Below, one piece after another: positions 1 through 7,216 of a stretch of DNA of 8,509 bases (positions within the stretch are counted from its first letter, which is position 1; every line of letters begins with the position of its first letter). A model generated the notes under the pieces. It did no database searches. It was not told the DNA's origin and saw only the letters and a program-made list of their open reading frames with translations. Origin of the DNA: Candidatus Aegiribacteria sp. GTDB taxonomy: Bacteria; Fermentibacterota; Fermentibacteria; Fermentibacterales; JCC-6. The stretch spans positions 1 to 8,509 of the forward strand of contig DAOWNO010000070.1 of the NCBI GenBank assembly GCA_030642525.1, read 5' to 3'. Both the position numbers and the translations under genes were made by a program.

Positions 1-1
1 C

Positions 2-161
2 CCGGTAACTGACAGCATCGGATATCCTGAAGTACCTGTACTGTTATGCATGGTTGCCAGTCCGGACTCCATAGAACCTTCCTGCAATCCCTTCTGGTGT
101 TTACACTGTCAGTAGTGTTGAAGACTGCGAGCCTGCCGTTGTGACACTGCTGGATGAATAG
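2..161 (+). pseudogene. Frameshifted 3' end of an upstream gene (apparent)
   Basis: Two overlapping open stretches read like one protein tail broken by a single base. The frame starting at base 2 is open to a TAG at 113-115 and gives protein-like sequence (about PVTDSIGYPEVPVLLCMVAS, then PDSIEP). The frame starting at base 3 is open from 75 to a TAG at 159-161 and gives PAIPSGVYTVSSVEDCEPAV followed by VTLLDE. Removing one C around 77-78 would join them as ...SPDSIELPAIPSGVYTV..., a natural beta-rich C-terminus. The fragment is too short to assign to a family; a secreted or surface beta-domain is only a guess. It may be a decayed gene, a sequencing error in an intact gene, or chance. Confidence 0.3.
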
Positions 162-429
162 CCCGATATTTAAGGATTGGATATTGGAACACACCACAGG
201 TGATTTGGTTTCACTTATCCAGTGATACGTTAATTTGTGATAATCAGTACTCGATATGATCATATCGGAGGTTCTCTGTGAAGCGATATCCCATTAAGCG
301 GAATAATCGGAGCCAATCGGCGCGTATGGTCATTGGGTCAGTATACCAGATACAACATCGTATTGGATAGAAGGCTTTTACATATTCAAAATAAAATGAT
401 AAGCTTGACATTGAGTACGGTAATGTCGT
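162..429. other. Intergenic/leader region without a convincing gene
   Basis: These 268 bases separate the broken upstream gene end from the protease gene. No RNA gene or rho-independent terminator was seen. The stretch contains a perfect 16-bp palindrome (252-267), a GGAGG (267-271) six bases ahead of a 30-codon GTG-started ORF (278-370), and A/T-rich promoter-like DNA from about 376 to 410. The minus-strand frame across 244-471 has no ribosome binding site or family resemblance and is not called. Confidence 0.5.
252..267. repeat. Perfect 16-bp palindrome, possible operator
   Basis: CGATATGATCATATCG is identical to its reverse complement. It could bind a dimeric regulator or fold in RNA as a 6-bp stem with a GATC loop. 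It has no U-tract, so it is not a terminator. Its last base starts a GGAGG motif (267-271). It lies about 180 bp upstream of the protease gene, in the only sizeable gap before the gene cluster. Operator function is inference. Confidence 0.4.
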
Positions 430-434
430 ATGCC
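392..434 (+). promoter_or_regulatory. Weak promoter-like elements ahead of the protease gene
   Basis: A TAAAAT hexamer (392-397) lies in an A/T-rich run and resembles a -10 box, but has no good -35 at the usual distance. A perfect TTGACA (405-410) also occurs; 18 bases downstream is only TATGCC (429-434), a poor -10. If the second pair were used, the transcript would begin near 441, just at the GAGGGG that could serve a start at 458. FCB-group bacteria often use a different promoter consensus, so this is a weak call. Confidence 0.2.
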
Positions 435-3400
435 TACAGTGAGGGGTATGAAGGGAGATGAAGTCATTCATCCTATTGTTGTTTTAATGATGCTTTTGGC
501 GTATTTTAGCAGTGCACCTCAACAGGGTGCTTCACCGGCTGGAATACTCCAGTATCTTTCAGAACTGGATACTGATAAAAGACAGCAGGAATTACTTCTA
601 TATGATTCCGGTTATGAACAGCTGTTATCGGGCTCCGGAGAGTTTGAGAATGCACCGGAGTTATCGCAGTTTAATCTTTTTTCAATTGTCGAGATTCGGG
701 TATGGCAGCCGCTGACACCGGCGAATTTGTTGATTCTTGATCGAAGCGGTTTCTGGCCTGCAGGCTGGTCCCCGGAAAACGATATATTTGCTGCTGTCGT
801 AACCGGTGAACCGGATATCGATCTGTTGAGGTCATCAGGGTTTATTAAATCAGTAAAACCTTGGAATACCGCTCATTACAGCAATAATCATGAACCGTCC
901 AACTGGTCGGGGTACTTTCTTCTGAGAATCCTTGGAGAAAGACTCCCTGCAGGAGGGGAATGGATCCGACAGGATCTGGCTCGTGTTCCAGGGGCTTCAA
1001 CCGATTTCTTGAACCTCTGTGAGTTTCCCGGAGTTATTGAGGTTTCGTGGGAAATTCTTTCCAATCCTGAATCCGCGCAGTTCAGAGCTGATGACAGCAG
1101 ACGTCTTATCGGTTGCCCAAACGTATGGGAATACTATCAGGGTGAGGGAATCATAGTAGGTGTATTTGATACAGGAGTCTGGAGCGAACATCCTGACCTT
1201 TCTCCAGCTGTTATTTCCGGACCTCCTGATCAGGACGGACACGGAACCGCTGTCTGCGGCGTTATTTCATCTCGCGGGCAGGTTCCGCTGGGGTGCGAAT
1301 TCAATGGAAGCGGCGCTGCTTACAACGGATCTCTTTTTGTACTGGAGCGTCCCTCCGGAATGACTCCCTCACAGCTTGACGGGTTTTTCAGGCAGTTCCA
1401 GATGGCGGGATGTGAAATAGTCAATAATTCCTGGGGATTCACTTCTTCAGGATATGATGAATTCTGTGAAATAGTTGATACATGGGTCGATGACGAGGAT
1501 ATAGTGCTCGTGTTCTCCGCCGGGAATCAGGGTGGAACGGGTACAATTACGTCACCCGGTAATGCGAAGAACTGCGTCACGGTCGGAGCGGTCACCTACA
1601 TACCGGATGAGGACGGTAACTGCTACCTCGCCACTTACAGCAGCCGGGGACCGACGCAGGGTGATCAGCGGCTCAAACCTGATATACTTGCACCTGGCGG
1701 CGAATTTTCCGGATCCACAATGTTGAACGGAGTCGTATCGACAAACGCAATGTATAACGGTCAGTGGCTGGATGATCCGGAAGACAGATGGCCTGGTGAA
1801 TCATCCTATACGCGAAGAGCTGGCACAAGTATGGCTGCCGCTCACGTATCAGGGGCGATTGCGCTTTGTTTTGAGAAATATGGGGATCTTGTACATCCTG
1901 AGGATATCGCAGCTCTTCTCGCAGCAAGTTCCATTCCTCTTGCCGGAAATACAGGCTCTCATCTCAGCGGCTACGCGACTACAGGATACGGATATGGACT
2001 TCTTGACGCTTTTCATCTTCCAGGTGTTTACTTCTCGGAGGAAGTTGATCGAGTTCTCTGGATTTATGAAACATATATTGAAGGACAACTTTACAGAGAA
2101 TGGACGTTCTATATCCCTTCAACAACACTGAAGCTATCCGGTGCAATGGCATACAGCGATGTCGCCGGGGCCGGAATATGTAACGACCTTGATTTCTCAC
2201 TGATATCACCTGACGAAGTCATCTATAACTATACGCTGCCTGCTGGTGTAACAGGCGAGAGCCCGCTGGAAAAAATCTGCATTGAGAACCCGCAATCCGG
2301 CGCCTGGAGAGCAAGAATAGTGGCTGAAAGCTGGTCGGACCCTGGAAACCCATTTGAAGAGGAAGATTATTCACTTGTGGTATACACCTATTCCAGAAAT
2401 CCGGATGTGAGAGTTCTGTCACCTGTGGATACAACCATATACGCAGCTCCAGGAGCTGATCTGAGCCTTCCTCTCAGTGTTATTAATGATGGAGGATACA
2501 TTGCGGTCGGAACATGGGGCAGTATTGAAGCGCCCTCTGGTTTCGGCGGAGAAGTATCAGTCCCGCGATATATGGGCAACCTTGTTTACAAAGATGCTGT
2601 GAGTGTCGATACTTTTACGATAGAGACTCCTGATCAACCTGGAACATATGATCTGCTTGCAAGGGTTTCAGCGGCAAATCTTGGATTACAGCCCGATTCA
2701 TCGATATTCCAGGTTGTTCTCGCGTATCCTGATCTCGTTGTGTCATCTCCCAGTCCGGACCTCTCGCCTCCATTTTTCGTTGGACAGACTGTTCTGTTCT
2801 CGGTTGTCGTTACTAATCAGGGACAGGGACCAGCAGGGGAATGTGAGCTTGTACTCTATCTTGAAGAGGATCCTGACAGTACTTCAAATCCATTGATTTC
2901 ATTTATGGTTCCTCCCCTTCAGGGAGGCGAGACTTGCTCATTCAGTGCTCCTGTTACATTCTCGTATTTTGATATGGGTATACGATACATGATTGCTGTT
3001 GTTGACGATGAAAATCAGATTAAGGAATCTTCCGAGTCGAATAACAAATCAGTTTACGGTCCTTTTTCCGTTGAAGGGATCCTTGCGCCGCCTGAGAATC
3101 TTTCCGCTGAAAGTGGCTTCGACGGATTCATCCCTCTGAGCTGGAGCGCTCCGTCCCCGGAAAGCTCCGGAACTGGTTCTAAAGGTTTATTCGGCTATCA
3201 TATATATCGTAGTCTTAGCCCACTCGGACCGGATCCTGATCCGATCGCGAGCCTGTCCTCCAATGATACTTCATATGTTGATTCTCTCGTCAGTAATGGA
3301 GTTACCTATTATTACTGGGCAACCACACTCTATGAGAATCCATACGGAGAAAGTGATTACAGCAACATGGCCAGCGCGACGCCGCAGGGCCCCAGCGGCT

Positions 3401-3915
3401 CACTTTCAGGTGAAGTCTGGGATAACTACACTGGCCAGAGACTTCGGGACGTATCAGTAAGCGTCGTGGAGATAGGGCTCGAGCAGTTCACTGATTCAGA
3501 CGGCATGTACAGTTTCGAGAGCGTTCCGGTTGGACCTGTTCCCATTCGTGCGGAGAAGTACGGGTACATCACGGTAACGGATACAGTTTTCATCAATGAG
3601 GACGAAATGACCGTGTACGACTTACCCATGCTACGGGACTTCGGGCAGGGAATGAATGTAATTCCAAATCCATTTACTCCCAATGGAGATGGAATCAACG
3701 ACGTCGCGAATTTTATCTGGCCGGCTGCAGATGGAGAACGCTTGACAGTGATAATCTACAGTATGGAAGGTGTCCCGCTTGTAACAATTGAAGGTGAAGA
3801 ACCGTCATGGGACGGACGTGATGACGGAGGGGGAATTGTTTCCGGGGGGATCTACGTCTATATGGCGTGGGCTGGAAACACAAGGATGAGTGGTGTAGTA
3901 TGCGTTGCAAGATAG
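430..3915 (+). CDS. Secreted subtilisin-like (S8) serine protease with CARDB, FN3, CarboxypepD_reg-like and CHU_C-type C-terminal domains
   Basis: This is a secreted multidomain protease. Residues below count from the ATG at 430. The subtilase domain (about 235-545) has the full triad: Asp247 in VFDTG, His271 in GHGT, Ser467 in GTSMA; the oxyanion Asn366 is in SAGN and NNSWGF sits at 332-337. The usual Pro after GTSMA is Ala (GTSMAAAHVSG). Residues 35-235 look like a propeptide region. A beta-rich, P-domain-like module (about 555-665, as in KP-43 proteases) is followed by an Ig-like stretch (665-765), a CARDB domain (767-880), an FN3 domain (885-985), a carboxypeptidase-regulatory-like domain (990-1068) and a C-terminal sorting-type domain (1076-1161, NPFTPNGDGIND, ending in GGIYVY). 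The start is uncertain: ATGs at 430, 448 and 487 all lack a well-spaced Shine-Dalgarno, and the leader from 448 has acidic residues ahead of its hydrophobic core. An ATG at 458 in another frame would be ideal if one T were added at 482-485. The 3' end overlaps the next gene by 16 nt. Confidence 0.9.
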   Translation: MPTVRGMKGDEVIHPIVVLMMLLAYFSSAPQQGASPAGILQYLSELDTDKRQQELLLYDSGYEQLLSGSGEFENAPELSQFNLFSIVEIRVWQPLTPANLLILDRSGFWPAGWSPENDIFAAVVTGEPDIDLLRSSGFIKSVKPWNTAHYSNNHEPSNWSGYFLLRILGERLPAGGEWIRQDLARVPGASTDFLNLCEFPGVIEVSWEILSNPESAQFRADDSRRLIGCPNVWEYYQGEGIIVGVFDTGVWSEHPDLSPAVISGPPDQDGHGTAVCGVISSRGQVPLGCEFNGSGAAYNGSLFVLERPSGMTPSQLDGFFRQFQMAGCEIVNNSWGFTSSGYDEFCEIVDTWVDDEDIVLVFSAGNQGGTGTITSPGNAKNCVTVGAVTYIPDEDGNCYLATYSSRGPTQGDQRLKPDILAPGGEFSGSTMLNGVVSTNAMYNGQWLDDPEDRWPGESSYTRRAGTSMAAAHVSGAIALCFEKYGDLVHPEDIAALLAASSIPLAGNTGSHLSGYATTGYGYGLLDAFHLPGVYFSEEVDRVLWIYETYIEGQLYREWTFYIPSTTLKLSGAMAYSDVAGAGICNDLDFSLISPDEVIYNYTLPAGVTGESPLEKICIENPQSGAWRARIVAESWSDPGNPFEEEDYSLVVYTYSRNPDVRVLSPVDTTIYAAPGADLSLPLSVINDGGYIAVGTWGSIEAPSGFGGEVSVPRYMGNLVYKDAVSVDTFTIETPDQPGTYDLLARVSAANLGLQPDSSIFQVVLAYPDLVVSSPSPDLSPPFFVGQTVLFSVVVTNQGQGPAGECELVLYLEEDPDSTSNPLISFMVPPLQGGETCSFSAPVTFSYFDMGIRYMIAVVDDENQIKESSESNNKSVYGPFSVEGILAPPENLSAESGFDGFIPLSWSAPSPESSGTGSKGLFGYHIYRSLSPLGPDPDPIASLSSNDTSYVDSLVSNGVTYYYWATTLYENPYGESDYSNMASATPQGPSGSLSGEVWDNYTGQRLRDVSVSVVEIGLEQFTDSDGMYSFESVPVGPVPIRAEKYGYITVTDTVFINEDEMTVYDLPMLRDFGQGMNVIPNPFTPNGDGINDVANFIWPAADGERLTVIIYSMEGVPLVTIEGEEPSWDGRDDGGGIVSGGIYVYMAWAGNTRMSGVVCVAR
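3655..3912 (+). other. CHU_C / type IX-like C-terminal sorting domain of the protease
   Basis: The last 86 residues of the protease begin NVIPNPFTPNGDGIND, continue with a VIIYSMEG strand, then SWDGRDDGGG and GGIYVYMAWAG. This is the pattern of the FlgD-Ig / gliding-motility-associated (CHU_C, type B) C-terminal domains that direct proteins to type IX secretion in Bacteroidota. In other FCB-related phyla the same domain occurs where type IX secretion is not always demonstrated, so the sorting role is inference. Confidence 0.7.
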
Positions 3916-5879
3916 TATTTATGCTGCTTCTGCCCCTTCTTTTAGCGAATGTCGTTTCTGCGGATCTGACACCGGGGTCCAGAGCCATGGGACTTTCAGG
4001 AGCTTTCATCTCACTTGGCGATGATGCCTGGGGTGCCTGGTGGAATCCCGCTTCAATCCTGCGAGCGGGAAGAATTCTCATCGGTACCGAGTATTCGAGC
4101 CTGTATCCTAATATGGATACCGGTTCACTTCATTACGCAGCTTTGAGTTATCTTCATCCTCTGACGGAATTTGTTGCTTTTTCAGCGGGAGCTGACTATC
4201 TGACATCTGCCGATCTCTACTCTGAAGGGGAGGCAAATCTTACTTTTGCGTTCCGACCTGGGATATTTCCTGTATCAATCGGATTATCAGGAAGATATCT
4301 TTTCAGGCAGTTTGCGGACAATGAATTCACATCTTATGATCCCCTGTTTGCCATATACGGGCGAAAAGGGCAGGGAATAGGTCTGAATGCCGGTTTTCAG
4401 GCTGAACTGGGGAGAACCGCTACTGTTGCAGGTGTCGTCAGGAATATTATTCAACCTGATCTTGGTCTTGAAACAAGTGACAAACAATGTATGCAGTTTT
4501 CTCTTGGCGCTGCATTCTATCCCCGTTTTGTTACTCCTGTTCTGCAGATTGATTACGGCGTTGAAAGAATCGGAGGGAATCTCGACCTCGACGTTTCAGC
4601 CGGTTTTGAAAAGTGGATCGGTTCAAATTCCACATGGGGAGTCAGAACCGGGTATTCTTTCAAAGCTTCAGGTCTCTCCCACGAAATCTCAGCCGGTTTT
4701 TCAGCAAGAATGGAAGGATCGATTCCAATGGAACTTGATTATGCCTTCAGTACGCCGCTGAACCAGCTTTACAGCACCTGGGGCAGGCATAGAATCGGGC
4801 TGACTTTCAGACTCGGTGGTGACTCCTGGGATGAAAAAAGATCAAGAGTGCCTCTGCCCCCCCTGGTTGATAAGAGAACATGGTTCCCCGACACCGACAT
4901 GTACGAATTTGATCTGTGGGCTGCCAGAGATATTCAACAGGATTCATTATTGGTGGCGCAATACGATGAGATTCCTTTTAACAGCCCTGTTCAGCTTGAT
5001 TCGGAACAATATCTTTACGGCTATTTCCCAATGCACAGCTCACTTAAACAATCGGATATCCGTAATCTGACTGCCCTTTTCAGGGTACCGAGATTCTGGG
5101 TCGAACAGTATGGACTGGAACTGAGACTCCTTCGTTTATATCAGGTTCTTGAGGATGGATCGCTTGAAAGAGTGCCGGCAGCGCTATTCGATGAGGATGA
5201 AGCCTACCATTACTACGAGACGAATCTGGAGCGTTTCGGAGACTGCATCATTACCTGCCGACCGGCAGAACTTGTAATGCTTGAACCGAGAACAGTATAC
5301 GGAGAGGTTGACAGTGTAGATATTCTCGAAGCATCTCTGAGTTTCCGTGTAAACAAGCTCTGGCTGGATGAGAATCGTATTGATCCTCTGAGTATAGGTC
5401 TTTCGAGGGTGCAGGGCGGAGTCCCGCTTGATGTTGAGGTCAGGCAGATCAATGAAGATCTTGAGTACTGCTATTATGAAACTGATCCGATCGACCTGTT
5501 CCAGTTCGTAATTGTTGCGACCGAACGACAGGGATTACCTGTGTCCACTGTATATTTCGATCACAATATTGAAGAGATAAGAAATGATCAGATACCTTCA
5601 CTTGATCAGGTCATTCAGACACTCAGAGCCAATCCGGGTGTTTTTGTGTCAATAGAAGGACACGCCGACAGTGATGGTACATTCTCACATAACGACGGGT
5701 TATCGAAAAACCGGGCAATCAATGTTGCAGAGTATCTTTCTTCAAAACTTGAAGGTGTTGATGTGGAAATCGAGCCGACATGGTTTGGTGAAAGGCGACC
5801 CGCTGCCGCGAACGATACCGAGGCGGGGAGGGAACTGAATAGACGAGTTGAAATAGTGATTCTCCGAAGCAGCGACTGA
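3900..5879 (+). CDS. PorV/PorQ-like outer-membrane barrel fused to tandem PGF-pre-PGF-like domains and a C-terminal OmpA domain
   Basis: A 659-residue outer-membrane protein counted from the ATG at 3900. That start gives a good signal peptide (MRCKIVFMLLLPLLLANVVSA, cut before Asp22) and has GGATGAG (3884-3890) upstream; a GTG at 3867 is in frame but would put a charged tail ahead of the signal. Residues 22-307 open with GSRAMGLSGAF and DDAWGAWWNPAS and close with HRIGLTFRLGG, the pattern of PorV/PorQ/UPF0164-type barrels. Residues 392-453 and 478-540 are two related copies of a beta domain (FRVPRFWVEQYGL and FRVNKLWLDENRI; both reach YYET). Residues 548-659 are an OmpA peptidoglycan-binding domain: GHAD with Asp590, LSKNRA with Arg605 (the Asp and Arg expected to hold diaminopimelate, spaced 15 apart as in known OmpA proteins), and NRRVEI near the end. 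It overlaps the protease gene by 16 nt, so the two are probably translationally coupled. A role in presenting the protease at the surface is inference. Confidence 0.82.
   Translation: MRCKIVFMLLLPLLLANVVSADLTPGSRAMGLSGAFISLGDDAWGAWWNPASILRAGRILIGTEYSSLYPNMDTGSLHYAALSYLHPLTEFVAFSAGADYLTSADLYSEGEANLTFAFRPGIFPVSIGLSGRYLFRQFADNEFTSYDPLFAIYGRKGQGIGLNAGFQAELGRTATVAGVVRNIIQPDLGLETSDKQCMQFSLGAAFYPRFVTPVLQIDYGVERIGGNLDLDVSAGFEKWIGSNSTWGVRTGYSFKASGLSHEISAGFSARMEGSIPMELDYAFSTPLNQLYSTWGRHRIGLTFRLGGDSWDEKRSRVPLPPLVDKRTWFPDTDMYEFDLWAARDIQQDSLLVAQYDEIPFNSPVQLDSEQYLYGYFPMHSSLKQSDIRNLTALFRVPRFWVEQYGLELRLLRLYQVLEDGSLERVPAALFDEDEAYHYYETNLERFGDCIITCRPAELVMLEPRTVYGEVDSVDILEASLSFRVNKLWLDENRIDPLSIGLSRVQGGVPLDVEVRQINEDLEYCYYETDPIDLFQFVIVATERQGLPVSTVYFDHNIEEIRNDQIPSLDQVIQTLRANPGVFVSIEGHADSDGTFSHNDGLSKNRAINVAEYLSSKLEGVDVEIEPTWFGERRPAAANDTEAGRELNRRVEIVILRSSD
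5073..5519 (+). repeat. Tandem duplicated domain in the barrel/OmpA protein (PGF-pre-PGF-like)
   Basis: Two protein-level repeats of about 62 residues are encoded at roughly 5073-5258 and 5331-5519. They share FRV-x-(R/K)-x-W-(V/L)-(D/E)-(Q/E), a central LxRV or LYQV strand followed by a Gly turn, an acidic (E/N)ED block, then YYET and a final hydrophobic strand (CIIT / FVIV). The DNA copies have diverged, so the duplication is old. The pattern resembles the PGF-pre-PGF domain of archaeal surface proteins; that match is from memory of the family consensus. Confidence 0.55.
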
Positions 5880-5903
5880 GGGCTTCAATAAAGAGAAAAA
5901 GTT

Positions 5904-5908
5904 AGGAG
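5904..5908 (+). promoter_or_regulatory. Ribosome binding site for the DUF948-like gene
   Basis: AGGAG lies six bases before the ATG at 5915, in the 35-nt gap after the OmpA-fusion gene. It is a clear Shine-Dalgarno with near-ideal spacing and fixes that start. No terminator hairpin is visible in the gap, so read-through from the upstream gene is likely. Confidence 0.7.
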
Positions 5909-5914
5909 TACAGA

Positions 5915-6274
5915 ATGAATGGGCTTTTCATAATACAGCTGGTTGGTGTTGCCGGTCTGTTCATTGGTCTGGGTTTCTTCATTTCAATTGTTTTGAAGAT
6001 GCACAGGACACTCAATGAAATGGATGCTACCCTGAAATCACTTGGTCAGGAGATAAAGGAGCTGACGCCCCGTATTTCATCAGCACTGCTGGAGATCGAA
6101 AAGACAGGGGAAGATATCGGCAGAACGGCGAACGCCTCTACAGAACTCCTGAACAGGATAAACGGTATAAAAGGAACCTCACCGATGCTTGATTCCGCAG
6201 CGCGATTCCTTCCAGCAGTTGTATCTCTTGTTCGGTTTGCCGCACCGATCCTTTCGAGAAAGAAAAACAAATGA
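5915..6274 (+). CDS. DUF948-like single-pass membrane protein with coiled coil
   Basis: A 119-residue protein. Residues 5-27 form one strong membrane segment (IIQLVGVAGLFIGLGFFISI...), followed by KMHR, so the C-terminal part most likely faces the cytoplasm by the positive-inside rule. Residues 30-85 are heptad-like with alternating Leu/Ile and acidic residues, typical of a coiled coil. The last 30 residues (LDSAARFLPAVVSLVRFAAP, then a KKNK end) form an amphipathic or second hydrophobic helix. Size and layout fit DUF948, a family of unknown function. An AGGAG six bases upstream supports the start, and the stop codon overlaps the start of the next gene (ATGA). Other small coiled-coil membrane proteins cannot be excluded. 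Confidence 0.65.
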   Translation: MNGLFIIQLVGVAGLFIGLGFFISIVLKMHRTLNEMDATLKSLGQEIKELTPRISSALLEIEKTGEDIGRTANASTELLNRINGIKGTSPMLDSAARFLPAVVSLVRFAAPILSRKKNK

Positions 6275-7215
6275 AATACGTGGCAGCACTTTCCATTCTG
6301 ATTCTCCTTATTTCATGCAGGAGTCCTGCAACCGGTCCTGTTAAGGGTGTCCTTGTTGTTTACGGATCAGGTGTTGATTATGAGCTGGTTGATGAATTAC
6401 TGGAAGATATTCAGCTTCATGTTATAACAGTAGACACCGAAAATGTTTTCAATTTCTCCTCATGCACTGAAGAAATGTTCAGAGGAGATCTGAAAAGCAG
6501 GAGAACCATCCTCTTCGTTGCTGAGCAGGAGGGACTGCTTCCCGATATGCTTCACCAGATAGATGGTATTTATCATGCAAACGATGTATGGGCAACCGGA
6601 CAGGATGTATTCGGTATCATTTTTCCTGAATTCACGCATTTGCCTGAATTATCCCGACAGCTCGAGCGATCGTATAATGAACATCTGTCAGCTTATATCT
6701 ACGGAAGCTTCGTTTCCACACAGATGAGCAGCATGGAGAGAATAGACAGTCTTCTTACCCTTGGTTTCAGTATGGATATCCCCAAATCCTACCATCTTTC
6801 CGACTGGGATCCGGATGCAGGATTTCTTCAATATCAGCGTTTCGTATCCGATGACTGCCTGCTTCTTCTGAGTATAAGATGGATTGATGATGACATTGTG
6901 CTGAATCCGGATGAAGCTGTTTTGTGGCGTGAAGCTGTTGCCAGACATTACTTCTACAATGCTGAAGCAGATTCGGTTGATAGATCAAGGGTTGCGGTGG
7001 ATCCATTCAAGCTGCATGAGCTCAGCGGGTGGATGCTGCTTGGAATGTGGCGGAATCCTGATCATCTGAACGCTGGAGCATTTACCAGTTATATTCTACA
7101 TGCCGACGGACGGCGGTACCTGCTGGATATGGAAATATTCCATGAACACAGAGAAAAGGAACCATTTATCCGTGAAGGCTGGATAATAATGAATACTTTC
7201 TTTGCAGGAGGATGA
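6271..7215 (+). CDS. DUF4837-like lipoprotein
   Basis: A 314-residue predicted lipoprotein. The leader MKYVAALSILILLISC ends in a lipobox (LISC) with the lipidated Cys at residue 16 and Arg after it. The mature part starts with a short linker and a VLVVYG strand, then has RRTILFV, DVWATGQDVFGIIF and, near the C-terminus, a run containing HELSGWMLLGMW, DHLNAGAF and a closing EGWIIMNTFF. This order of motifs and the length match my recollection of the DUF4837 family of Bacteroidota lipoproteins, whose function is unknown; no catalytic motif stands out. The start codon overlaps the preceding stop (ATGA) and has only a weak A-rich upstream, so translation is probably coupled. The 3' end carries the ribosome binding site of the next gene. 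Confidence 0.65.
   Translation: MKYVAALSILILLISCRSPATGPVKGVLVVYGSGVDYELVDELLEDIQLHVITVDTENVFNFSSCTEEMFRGDLKSRRTILFVAEQEGLLPDMLHQIDGIYHANDVWATGQDVFGIIFPEFTHLPELSRQLERSYNEHLSAYIYGSFVSTQMSSMERIDSLLTLGFSMDIPKSYHLSDWDPDAGFLQYQRFVSDDCLLLLSIRWIDDDIVLNPDEAVLWREAVARHYFYNAEADSVDRSRVAVDPFKLHELSGWMLLGMWRNPDHLNAGAFTSYILHADGRRYLLDMEIFHEHREKEPFIREGWIIMNTFFAGG
7206..7211 (+). promoter_or_regulatory. Ribosome binding site deciding the TPR gene start
   Basis: AGGAGG lies within the last codons of the lipoprotein gene, five bases before the ATG at 7217. It favours ATG 7217 over the in-frame TTG at 7202, which lies upstream of the Shine-Dalgarno itself. Confidence 0.8.
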
Positions 7216-7216
7216 T

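Noticed and set aside
244..471. 75-codon minus-strand ORF overlapping the protease 5' end
   Set aside because: No Shine-Dalgarno, no recognisable domain, and it covers the promoter region and start of a clear plus-strand gene; probably chance.
3713..4081. 122-codon minus-strand ORF opposite the protease/barrel gene junction
   Set aside because: It is antisense to two well-supported proteins and its translation is Arg/Pro/His/Ser-rich low-complexity typical of shadow frames.
4387..4761. 124-codon plus-strand ORF inside the barrel gene
   Set aside because: Alternate frame of a well-supported gene; no ribosome binding site and no family resemblance.
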